Origin: an uncultured Candidatus Woesearchaeota archaeon
GTDB taxonomy: Archaea > Nanobdellota > Nanobdellia > Woesearchaeales > 21-14-0-10-32-9
DNA: 14,919 nt
Assembly: GCA_903891505.1 (NCBI GenBank)
Contig: CAITEO010000067.1
Location: 1 to 14,919 of the forward strand
Direction: 5' to 3'
Part shown: in pieces, positions 1 through 5,770 of the stretch
Position numbering within the stretch: position 1 is the first letter of the stretch
Layout: every line of letters begins with the position of its first letter
The notes under the pieces: model-generated
Seen by the model: only the letters and a program-made list of their open reading frames with translations
Databases searched by the model: none
What the model was told of the DNA's origin: nothing
Made by a program: the position numbers and the translations under genes

Positions 1-99
1 AAAACAAGTTATTACAGGCGCGCGTTTGGACGTAGAATAATTTATTCTTCCATCAGGAAACTTTGGCAAGTTTGAAAATTCTTTTAATATTTCAAGCAT
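1..99 (-). CDS. Probable Nudix hydrolase, N-terminal fragment
   Basis: An open frame of 33 codons starts at an ATG at 97-99 and runs off the left edge, so only the N-terminus is visible. It contains a stretch with LPKFPDGRINY followed by APVITCF, which resembles the leader and first beta strand of archaeal Nudix proteins (from memory of the family; the Nudix box lies outside the window). A TATA-like element sits 26 bases before the ATG, which supports this start and a leaderless transcript. If correct, it is the third Nudix-family protein within 4 kb. It could also be another small archaeal protein, since too little is visible for certainty. Confidence 0.55.
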   Translation of the reverse strand, partial: MLEILKEFSNLPKFPDGRINYSTSKRAPVITCF

Positions 100-120
100 A
101 AATTACTTACCACGATTAAT

Positions 121-130
121 TATTTAAAAT
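121..130 (-). promoter_or_regulatory. TATA box for the leftmost Nudix-like gene
   Basis: Reads ATTTTAAATA on the minus strand, centred about 26 bases before the ATG at 99. This is the usual archaeal TATA spacing for a leaderless mRNA. Confidence 0.5.
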
Positions 131-220
131 TTTTGTTATAAAATCAAGGTTATATCAAAAGAAAAAACAAAAAAACAAGCTAACTTGTCAACCCGAATAT
201 TCTTTCTAGAACGTAGTAAA

Positions 221-229
221 ATATTTAAA
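221..229 (+). promoter_or_regulatory. TATA box for the 252-713 gene
   Basis: ATATTTAAA centred 27 bases before the ATG at 252. This predicts transcription starting at or next to the start codon. Confidence 0.55.
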
Positions 230-251
230 ACTAATATGTTTCTTTGAATCT

Positions 252-713
252 ATGATCCTATCAAAACAAAAAGAGCTTGTAGTAACATATAAAGGTTCAC
301 ACGTCACAATAACTGGCGACGATATAAACAAGATTTACTCTGAACCTGTTATGAACTTAGATAGGTTCAACAAATTTGTTAGGAACAATATCGAAATACA
401 CTTCGCTTCGCAGTTCAAATTGAGCATCACAAACTACAACGCACAAGATAAGCAAATAATACAAGATTATGTTAATGATCCCAATAATAAGGACTCAATA
501 AACTCTGTAAAAATGAGCAGAACATTTCTATTAAATCCATTAAAAGAAAAATCAGTTTTTCTAGACCAAATTGCAAACAATGAAATTAGAGCTACTATAA
601 CTGGAACTAATCACTCAAATAAACAAACTCTAAAAGAACTCGACTCTATTTATGGTGCAATTACAAGTACAAATAAAATTCTAAGAGATTACACTAAACC
701 AACTAACACCTAA
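252..713 (+). CDS. Hypothetical protein, 153 aa
   Basis: I do not recognise this protein. It is predicted to be soluble: there is no signal peptide or membrane segment, no cysteine, and it is rich in Asn, Lys, Ile and Thr. The middle is polar and probably helical. The start is supported by a TATA box 27 bases upstream, so the mRNA is likely leaderless. It is flanked by a divergent gene on the left (152-base gap) and a convergent gene on the right (50-base gap), so it is transcribed alone. Coding status rests on length, the promoter and a clean single frame in AT-rich DNA. No function is proposed. Confidence 0.7.
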   Translation: MILSKQKELVVTYKGSHVTITGDDINKIYSEPVMNLDRFNKFVRNNIEIHFASQFKLSITNYNAQDKQIIQDYVNDPNNKDSINSVKMSRTFLLNPLKEKSVFLDQIANNEIRATITGTNHSNKQTLKELDSIYGAITSTNKILRDYTKPTNT

Positions 714-763
714 ATTTTGTATTCCAAAAAGTAAAAAATAAGAAGCAAAGAAATAAGAAAAAA

Positions 764-1075
764 TTAATTGAAAAATCCTATCTTCAATTTGCACGTCGCA
801 TTTTCTTTATCAATCCTACTTCCAATTTGATTTGTTCCGTCGCAAGTAACTATTTCTTTAGCTGAACATGAATCATAGATGTTCACAATGCCAAGCGTGA
901 AGTAATAATTTCCATACCCACATGTGTTGCAAGGTCTTTCTTTTGCTACTCCGTCGCATGGACAATACATTTCAGTGCAGCCTATAGGTCTTGCTGTGGA
1001 AAAAACCAGAGCAAAAACAAAACCCACCACTATAATTACACTTACAATAATTAATGCAATTATTTTCTTATTCAT
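764..1075 (-). CDS. Small Cys-rich membrane-anchored protein, 103 aa
   Basis: Unrecognised family. After a short basic N-terminus (MNKK), residues 5-27 are strongly hydrophobic and act as a signal anchor or uncleaved signal peptide. The exposed remainder has eight cysteines (33, 38, 40, 49, 52, 70, 78, 95), including a CPC and a CNTC motif, which could form disulfides or bind metal outside the cell. A strong Shine-Dalgarno GAGGAG (1081-1086) lies five bases before the ATG and fixes the start. It is 39 bases downstream of the Cys-rich lipoprotein gene on the same strand, so the two probably form an operon and act together at the surface. A 64-codon frame on the opposite strand is a shadow. Confidence 0.75.
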   Translation of the reverse strand: MNKKIIALIIVSVIIVVGFVFALVFSTARPIGCTEMYCPCDGVAKERPCNTCGYGNYYFTLGIVNIYDSCSAKEIVTCDGTNQIGSRIDKENATCKLKIGFFN

Positions 1076-1080
1076 TCTTA

Positions 1081-1086
1081 CTCCTC
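1081..1086 (-). promoter_or_regulatory. Shine-Dalgarno for the 103-aa Cys-rich protein
   Basis: Reads GAGGAG on the minus strand with a five-base spacer to the ATG at 1075. It is one of the few clear ribosome binding sites in the window. Confidence 0.7.
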
Positions 1087-1114
1087 AAAATGAAAAAACT
1101 AAAAAAGAATTAAT

Positions 1115-2002
1115 CTAACATTCTCCTTGAACGTAATAATCCACTTTTGCTGCGCACGCACTACATCCATTCCCGTACGTCTTGTGATCATTTCCGCAAA
1201 CAGGAGCATATATCATTGTGCACGCCATAGGTTCAGTTCCGTTTGGTTTCTCATCCGCCGTGCAAACATGTGCATTTGTACATTCTCCTCGGAACAGCGA
1301 CCATTCTTCGCATTCCTTTCCACCAAGTTTGCAATAACCAGTTTGTGAACCATCAGGCGCAGTTCTTATCTCAAGTGTTCCGCCATTATCTACGCAGAAC
1401 TTCGATGCAGGATTTGCAATTTGAGTATTGTTCTCAGGACATCTAATAACTTCCCAACCGCACGTACCATCAGCCTGTCTCAAACAATTTCCTGTCGGTC
1501 CACTTGTTGTTTTTCCATCAGAACATAATGTGTTTGGCATTCCCATAGTAGGCCCACATTCAGACACAGCACACAATCCTCCACTTGAATTTACAACTTC
1601 AGGGCACTTAGCTACTTCCCAACCACAAGTACCATCTGCTTGTTTCAAGCATCTACCCGTAGGACCTGATGTTGTTTTCCCATCATCACATAATTTATTC
1701 GGCATCCCAAGAGCAGGTCCACATGCAGATACCGGACATAATTTATTGTTGCTTACATTAGATACATTAGGACAAGTTATAACTTCCCAGCTACAGGAGT
1801 CGACAGCAGTTCGTAAGCATTGTCCTGTTGGGCCCCCAGTGGTTCTTCCATCCGAGCATAAATAATTAGGCATAGATAATGGATGCCCACACATTGATAC
1901 ATCGCAAGTCGGACCAGAGAAATCTATCACAGGCTTTTGACAGCCCGCAATCAAAAACAATGCTGTGACAAGTAAACCTAAAATCAATATTTTCATTTTC
2001 AT
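1115..2002 (-). CDS. Secreted lipoprotein: three Cys-rich repeats, DUF333-like and Kazal-like segments
   Basis: A 295-aa predicted surface lipoprotein. Residues 1-20 form a signal peptide ending in a lipobox, LIAGC, with the lipid-modified cysteine at 21. Three tandem repeats follow (about 33-78, 89-134, 144-189). Each has six cysteines in the frame C-x4-CG, MPNxLCxDG, GPTGxCL, CxWEVxxCP. Residues 203-241 match the DUF333 pattern (C-x3-GG, GYC, ECEEW, RGEC). Residues 261-295 look like a Kazal protease-inhibitor domain (YAPVCGND, KTYGNGC, GEC). The Shine-Dalgarno GAGGTG seven bases upstream favours the first of two nearby ATGs. It is the first gene of a probable operon with the downstream Cys-rich anchor protein. 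Protease inhibition is inferred from the Kazal-like pattern only; binding to a host surface is equally possible. Confidence 0.85.
   Translation of the reverse strand: MKMKILILGLLVTALFLIAGCQKPVIDFSGPTCDVSMCGHPLSMPNYLCSDGRTTGGPTGQCLRTAVDSCSWEVITCPNVSNVSNNKLCPVSACGPALGMPNKLCDDGKTTSGPTGRCLKQADGTCGWEVAKCPEVVNSSGGLCAVSECGPTMGMPNTLCSDGKTTSGPTGNCLRQADGTCGWEVIRCPENNTQIANPASKFCVDNGGTLEIRTAPDGSQTGYCKLGGKECEEWSLFRGECTNAHVCTADEKPNGTEPMACTMIYAPVCGNDHKTYGNGCSACAAKVDYYVQGEC
1430..1905 (-). repeat. Three tandem coding repeats of about 55 codons
   Basis: The DNA coding for lipoprotein residues 33-189 holds three diverged copies with a period of about 165 bases. The second and third copies are the closest, sharing GPTG and DGTCGWEV. 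This is intragenic domain duplication. Confidence 0.7.
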
Positions 2003-2009
2003 AATAATA

Positions 2010-2015
2010 CACCTC
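2010..2015 (-). promoter_or_regulatory. Shine-Dalgarno for the lipoprotein gene
   Basis: Reads GAGGTG on the minus strand, seven bases before the ATG at 2002. It decides for this ATG over the in-frame one two codons later. Confidence 0.65.
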
Positions 2016-2040
2016 GAATTCTTAGATTAACACATTGAAA

Positions 2041-2049
2041 TATATAAAT
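2041..2049 (-). promoter_or_regulatory. TATA box for the lipoprotein operon
   Basis: Reads ATTTATATA on the minus strand, centred about 43 bases before the ATG. Transcription would then start near 2019, leaving a short leader that holds the Shine-Dalgarno. Confidence 0.5.
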
Positions 2050-2112
2050 TAACCCATGATTTCAAGTAGACTTGAAGCTAAACTAGCAAGCAAACAACAA
2101 TTCAACCACACT

Positions 2113-2763
2113 TTAAAGTCCGATCTTCTTAAGTAATTTCTTCGGATCTTGACCAGGAGTTTCTTTGCCCCACAAAACAAAGAGTCTATTGATTTGATTC
2201 CAGTATTTTTTCGGGGCAACAATTTGAAGTTCGTACTCTGTTTGCTCGGGCGTTTTTGTTTTTACAATTCCTAGCACGTTCGAGATTCTATGAACGTGTG
2301 TATCGACGCAAATCGCATCTGCGTTATGAAGTTCGCCTAGAACGAGATTTGCTGTTTTACGTCCAACGCCTGGAATTAAAACAAGATCATCTATGTTCTT
2401 TGGAACTTTTCCTTCGTAATTTTCAATAATATAATTCGCAGCAGCAACAAGATTTTTCGCTTTCGTTCTATTGTAATTCACTCGTCGGATCACATCTAGT
2501 ATTTTTTCTTCATGTTCTTTTCCAATTAATTCCAGAGAAGAATATTTCCTAAACAACTCTTCTGCAACAGGAATAGTTAGCTCGTCCCTTGTTTGAGCAG
2601 AGAGCATTGTTGCAAATAGTAAGTGCCATTCTTTTTCCCATCCTTCGCCAGCAAGACGCTTTGTGCTCTTACCATACGTTTTCTTTGCAGCATTGAATAC
2701 TTTAAGGAATAATTCTTTTCGTGCATCTAAATTTTTATCTTCAGATATTTTATTCTCTTTCAT
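2113..2763 (-). CDS. nth: Endonuclease III-like DNA glycosylase/AP lyase without a [4Fe-4S] cluster
   Basis: A 216-aa base-excision-repair enzyme of the endonuclease III family, which removes oxidised pyrimidines and nicks at the abasic site. Visible features are the N-terminal LSAQTRD motif (54-60), the helix-hairpin-helix with PGVGRKTAN (131-139) carrying the catalytic Lys136, and VDTHVHR with the catalytic Asp154. The family's usual C-terminal four-cysteine cluster is absent: the protein has one cysteine (152) and stops soon after the LFVLWGKE region, where E. coli Nth continues with C-x6-C-x2-C-x5-C. The stop is clean and there is no sign of a frameshift. It starts 25 bases after the winged-helix/Nudix gene ends, so it is probably co-transcribed with it. 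A 15-base tandem repeat covers the start codon. Confidence 0.9.
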   Translation of the reverse strand: MKENKISEDKNLDARKELFLKVFNAAKKTYGKSTKRLAGEGWEKEWHLLFATMLSAQTRDELTIPVAEELFRKYSSLELIGKEHEEKILDVIRRVNYNRTKAKNLVAAANYIIENYEGKVPKNIDDLVLIPGVGRKTANLVLGELHNADAICVDTHVHRISNVLGIVKTKTPEQTEYELQIVAPKKYWNQINRLFVLWGKETPGQDPKKLLKKIGL

Positions 2764-2775
2764 TTTATTCTCTTT
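2747..2775. repeat. 15-base tandem repeat across the nth start codon
   Basis: ATTTTATTCTCTTT occurs at 2747-2760 and again at 2762-2775. On the coding strand this is AAAGAGAATAAAAT twice: one copy supplies the leader and ATG, the next codes for residues 2-6. Confidence 0.7.
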
Positions 2776-2788
2776 ATTAGTTGAGTTT

Positions 2789-3547
2789 TCATCTCACGAG
2801 TTCAAAAGACGTTAATTTTCCTTCATCCTCTTCCATTATTGCACTGTGCACTTTTGTTTTAGAATTTAATTTCTTTTTCAAGAGCCACAAATCTGACGGA
2901 ATTATTTCAGATTTATTCATTTTTTTTATTTCATCAACATCGAACCATTTTAATTCGCCGTGCTCAGTATTTTTGAAAGTATTATTATTTACAACAACCT
3001 TAACAAAGAACAACACAAAACTATGTTTTGTCATATCTTTGTTTGTAACCCTTTCATGAAACACTGCGTTGGTTGAAATGAATTTTGAATCAAGTCCTGT
3101 TTTATTCTTAACTAGTCGCCTAGTCGCACTTTCAATAAACTCATCATGTTTTATCTTCCCCCCAACCATCGACCAATAATCCTGATAAGGCCGCCTATTT
3201 CTTTTAATGAGCAATATTTTTTCAGACTTTTTCTTGCTAACTATTGCAATAAGCACCACTGTTATCGGCCCAACTTCTTGAGCGCCAACATTTGACATTA
3301 TCGGCAAGTATTTCTCTGCGTCACGAGATAAATAATAATATATTCCTTTCTTTGTAAGAAGCCCTTCCTTAAGCAACTTATCAATATGATAGGAAACAAG
3401 ATTTGATCTTATGTCAAGAACTTTTTCTATGTCCTTGAATTGAACTTTGTTTTTTTCGAGAAAAATACGAAGTATGATTTCTCTTTCTTTTTTCATTGTT
3501 GCAGGATGTTCTATAGAGTTACTAACTGAACTATTCATTTTAGTCAA
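2789..3547 (-). CDS. Winged-helix regulator with a catalytically dead Nudix domain
   Basis: A 252-aa two-domain protein. Residues about 20-80 form an ArsR-like winged helix-turn-helix (recognition helix around SNLVSYHIDKLLKEG, followed by a wing). Residues about 93-245 form a Nudix fold. The Nudix box starts at G130 with E136, but the catalytic REUxEE motif reads RLVKNK (144-149), so all three glutamates are lost and hydrolysis is unlikely. The logic resembles NrtR regulators (Nudix sensor plus winged helix), but with the domains in reverse order. It is divergent from an apparently active Nudix hydrolase with a 48-base gap and one shared TATA element, and nth follows 25 bases downstream. I infer a transcriptional regulator sensing a nucleotide-type ligand; the ligand and targets are unknown. 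Confidence 0.8.
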   Translation of the reverse strand: MTKMNSSVSNSIEHPATMKKEREIILRIFLEKNKVQFKDIEKVLDIRSNLVSYHIDKLLKEGLLTKKGIYYYLSRDAEKYLPIMSNVGAQEVGPITVVLIAIVSKKKSEKILLIKRNRRPYQDYWSMVGGKIKHDEFIESATRRLVKNKTGLDSKFISTNAVFHERVTNKDMTKHSFVLFFVKVVVNNNTFKNTEHGELKWFDVDEIKKMNKSEIIPSDLWLLKKKLNSKTKVHSAIMEEDEGKLTSFELVR

Positions 3548-3561
3548 TAAAATTTGAGGAA

Positions 3562-3577
3562 TTATTTAAATATTGTT
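3562..3577. promoter_or_regulatory. Shared divergent TATA element between two Nudix genes
   Basis: An AT-only stretch containing the palindrome ATTTAAAT lies 28 bases before the plus-strand ATG (3596) and about 22-26 bases before the minus-strand ATG (3547). It fits as a TATA box in both directions, so a protein bound here would affect both genes. Confidence 0.55.
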
Positions 3578-3595
3578 TAATGAAAATAAATTACA

Positions 3596-4084
3596 ATGGA
3601 AATTAGCGAAATACAAGAAAAGGCACACCACATCGCCGTAACTGGAATTATTTTCAAAAATGGCAAATATCTTATTTGCAAACGAAGTGAAAAAGAAAAA
3701 GCATTTCCGAATAAATGGTGTGTTCCGGGTGGAAAACTTGAACGACATGATCTAACAAGCGAACCCAAAGATACTAAAGATTATTGGTTTGATGTGCTAG
3801 AAAAAACTTTGAGAAGAGAAGTTCTAGAGGAAACAAATTTGAAAATTAAAAATATAGGCTATGTTTCTAATCTCGCATTCATACACCTGAATGGTTTTGC
3901 TACAATAATCATAAGTCTTTATGCAGAATATGATTCTGGCGACGTTGTGCTCCCTGAGGATGAGCTCGTCGACTATGCTTGGGTAACACCTCACGAAGCT
4001 AAAGAATACGATTTACTTGAAAACCTTCACGAACAAATCCTAAAAGTTGATGAAGTTATGCAGTATAAATATAGTCACGAGTAA
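3596..4084 (+). CDS. Nudix hydrolase (nucleotide pyrophosphohydrolase-like)
   Basis: A 162-aa Nudix protein expected to hydrolyse a nucleoside-diphosphate-linked substrate with divalent metal. It has the first strand GIIFKNGKYLICKR (17-30), then WCVPGGKLE (41-49) and an intact catalytic REVLEE motif (74-79). The usual Gly near the end of the box is Asn81. Between GG (45-46) and the catalytic core there are about 14 extra residues compared with the canonical spacing, a loop inside the Nudix box. The substrate cannot be read from the sequence. The start is supported by a TATA element 28 bases upstream, so the mRNA is probably leaderless. It is divergent from the dead-Nudix regulator, which probably controls it. 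Confidence 0.85.
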   Translation: MEISEIQEKAHHIAVTGIIFKNGKYLICKRSEKEKAFPNKWCVPGGKLERHDLTSEPKDTKDYWFDVLEKTLRREVLEETNLKIKNIGYVSNLAFIHLNGFATIIISLYAEYDSGDVVLPEDELVDYAWVTPHEAKEYDLLENLHEQILKVDEVMQYKYSHE

Positions 4085-4176
4085 AACTAATCAATTCATC
4101 AAAACCAAATAATTCCTACAATTATATTAGCAATCATTCATAAACTTTTTATTCTACTCATTTATCTTTTTCTTCT

Positions 4177-4899
4177 ATGACAAAAATGCTCTACATGGAT
4201 GATTCATACCTAAAAGAATTCGACGCGACAATCCTAGATGTAAAAGAAGACAAACTAATTATTCTTGACCAAACTGCATTCTATCCAACAGGTGGTGGGC
4301 AGCAAAACGACACTGGCATTCTAAAAAGAAAAGATGCGAATGGAAACGATGAAGAATTCAAAGTAATAAATGTAACCAAATCAGAGAATGGCGCACTTCA
4401 TGAAGTTGATAAACCCGGCCTCGCCATCGGCGACAAAATTCGTGGAGTTATTGATTGGGAAAGACGATATGCACACATGAAAGCACATACTGCTGCACAC
4501 GTCTCATCTGCAATATTATATAAAAAATTCGGCGTTTTAATTTCAGGAAACCAATTATATGAAGATAAGTTCAGAATGGATTTCAATCTAGAAAACTTTG
4601 ATAAGAACATATTTACCTCTTTGATTGAAACAACAAACGAAGATATAAAACGAGCAAGAAAAGTCAAGACATATTATTTATCGAGAGAGGAAGCGATGAA
4701 AATCCCAGGTATCATAAAACTTGCAGGCACAGCACCTCCGAATGTCGATACACTTCGCATTGTTGAAATAGAAGGTCTTGACATCGAAGCTGACGGCGGA
4801 ACTCACGTTCATAACACATCTGAAATCGGACGACTCGAATTCGAATCCGCTGAAAATAAGGGAAAGGGAAGAAAACGGGTAACGATAAGAATCGTTTAA
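4177..4899 (+). CDS. alaX: Alanyl-tRNA trans-editing protein AlaX (AlaX-M type)
   Basis: A 240-aa free-standing editing protein that deacylates Ser- or Gly-tRNA(Ala). It has the N-terminal beta domain with TAFYPTGGGQQNDTG (33-47), as in the matching part of AlaRS, and the second-additional domain with HTAAH (104-108) and DGGTHV (206-211). In AlaRS the metal ligands are HxxxH and CxxxH; here Asp206 replaces the cysteine while His210 is kept. The length fits AlaX-M, which lacks the long C-terminal domain. The TATA sequence is weak (T-rich, about 4146-4153). Residues 225-240 are encoded again 153 bases downstream with only synonymous changes. It works alongside the AlaRS in this window, which has its own editing domain. 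Confidence 0.88.
   Translation: MTKMLYMDDSYLKEFDATILDVKEDKLIILDQTAFYPTGGGQQNDTGILKRKDANGNDEEFKVINVTKSENGALHEVDKPGLAIGDKIRGVIDWERRYAHMKAHTAAHVSSAILYKKFGVLISGNQLYEDKFRMDFNLENFDKNIFTSLIETTNEDIKRARKVKTYYLSREEAMKIPGIIKLAGTAPPNVDTLRIVEIEGLDIEADGGTHVHNTSEIGRLEFESAENKGKGRKRVTIRIV
4849..4899 (+). repeat. 3' end of alaX, first copy of a 51-base repeat
   Basis: Codes for the last 16 residues of AlaX plus TAA. The second copy is at 5002-5052, in the same frame. They differ at nine of 51 bases; the eight differences in sense codons are all synonymous, and the stops differ (TAA, TGA). Confidence 0.85.
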
Positions 4900-4933
4900 T
4901 GGCTTCAAAAAAATCTAATGATTTTCTGGATGC

Positions 4934-4954
4934 AAAAAATGCTTCGCATTTTTT
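4934..4954. repeat. Perfect hairpin between the two alaX tails
   Basis: AAAAAATGC and GCATTTTTT form a nine-base-pair stem with a TTC loop. The run of T on the plus strand could also terminate alaX transcription. Confidence 0.6.
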
Positions 4955-5001
4955 TCACGAACGGAGTGAGACCATTGCGGGATCAAGGAACGCAACCCTT
5001 G

Positions 5002-5052
5002 GCTGAGAACAAAGGCAAAGGACGAAAACGAGTAACAATAAGAATCGTTTGA
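5002..5052 (+). pseudogene. Second copy of the alaX 3' end
   Basis: Codes for the same 16-residue tail (AENKGKGRKRVTIRIV) plus TGA. The frame is the same as alaX, and the 34 codons between the alaX stop and this copy contain no stop. It is either the remnant of an older alaX end, a second allele joined in assembly, or a readthrough extension. There is no independent promoter, and it is too short to be a separate gene. Confidence 0.7.
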
Positions 5053-5093
5053 AAATTATTATTTCAATAAAAAAACCAAAAAAATTTCTCAAC

Positions 5094-5104
5094 TTTTTTA
5101 AATA
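5094..5104 (+). promoter_or_regulatory. TATA box for the deaminase gene
   Basis: TTTTTTAAATA centred 25 bases before the ATG at 5124, giving a predicted leaderless mRNA. Confidence 0.6.
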
Positions 5105-5123
5105 CAATTAACTTCCCACCACT

Positions 5124-5690
5124 ATGGCGTGGGAACCAAACATAGAAATAACAACTGACGAAATGCACAGATTCTTTCTGAGAGAAGCATATAAATATGC
5201 TTATAGATTAAGCGATGACCCCATGACAAAAGTAGGCGCCGAAATAGTAAAAAAAACGCTAAAAGGCTACATAGTTATAGGCTATGGTGTAAACCATATA
5301 CCCCACAGCGTGGATGAAACAATCGATGATTGTTCCAGCGAAGGAATACTCTCCTTACTAACAGACAGAAACTGGAAAATAAATAGCATACATCACGCTG
5401 AACGCGCAGCAATTCAGTGGACAAGAGAAGTCATGCGTGAAGATCCTAGAGAAAAAACAATGTACATGCCCTGGATTCCATGCGACAGTTGCGCAGATGA
5501 AATAATAGCTGCAGGAATCATAGAACTTATCGGTCATAAACAAATGATACTAAAAACCCCTGAACGATGGCATGAGAGCACCAATAAGGCAATTGAAAAA
5601 CTCAAACAAGAAAACATTAAACTTCTAATGTACGATGGATCCATCGGGGGCGCATTCTCCGTGTTTAACGGAGAAGTTTGGCAACCTTAA
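5124..5690 (+). CDS. Deoxycytidylate deaminase-like zinc deaminase
   Basis: A 188-aa member of the cytidine/deoxycytidylate deaminase superfamily. The zinc site is complete: HAE (91-93) supplies a ligand His and the catalytic Glu, and PCDSC (119-123) supplies two cysteines. The order and spacing fit the dCMP deaminase/ComEB group, which converts dCMP to dUMP for thymidylate synthesis. The N-terminus has the typical DDPMTKVGAEIV segment (31-42), comparable to SxDPxxxVGA in the family. The substrate is inferred; riboflavin-type or other CMP/dCMP-like deaminases share these motifs. It has its own promoter and is followed by a T run. With the Nudix genes it suggests nucleotide-pool maintenance. 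Confidence 0.82.
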   Translation: MAWEPNIEITTDEMHRFFLREAYKYAYRLSDDPMTKVGAEIVKKTLKGYIVIGYGVNHIPHSVDETIDDCSSEGILSLLTDRNWKINSIHHAERAAIQWTREVMREDPREKTMYMPWIPCDSCADEIIAAGIIELIGHKQMILKTPERWHESTNKAIEKLKQENIKLLMYDGSIGGAFSVFNGEVWQP

Positions 5691-5712
5691 TTTTTTTCAG
5701 CATACATTTTTT
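5691..5712 (+). terminator. T-rich terminator after the deaminase gene
   Basis: Seven T directly after the stop codon and six more at 5707-5712. Archaeal RNA polymerase stops at such tracts, but no test is possible here. Confidence 0.35.
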
Positions 5713-5739
5713 ACTGTGACATCAACACACATAGAAATA

Positions 5740-5747
5740 TTTATATA
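5740..5747 (+). promoter_or_regulatory. TATA box for the coiled-coil protein gene
   Basis: TTTATATA centred about 27 bases before the ATG at 5771. It supports that ATG over the TTG at 5756. Confidence 0.6.
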
Positions 5748-5770
5748 CTCTAGCTTTGCTAAATAAAAGC

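Noticed and set aside
1428..1865. 145-codon plus-strand frame with internal repeats
   Set aside because: It is antisense to the three-repeat lipoprotein, and its repeats mirror the coding repeats; the minus-strand protein has a signal peptide, lipobox and Shine-Dalgarno.
1430..1905. Possible CRISPR or DNA repeat array
   Set aside because: The repeats are diverged coding repeats of about 165 bases, without short identical repeats and spacers.
5756..5770. TTG start for the coiled-coil protein
   Set aside because: The TATA box is only about 13 bases away; the ATG at 5771 has correct spacing.
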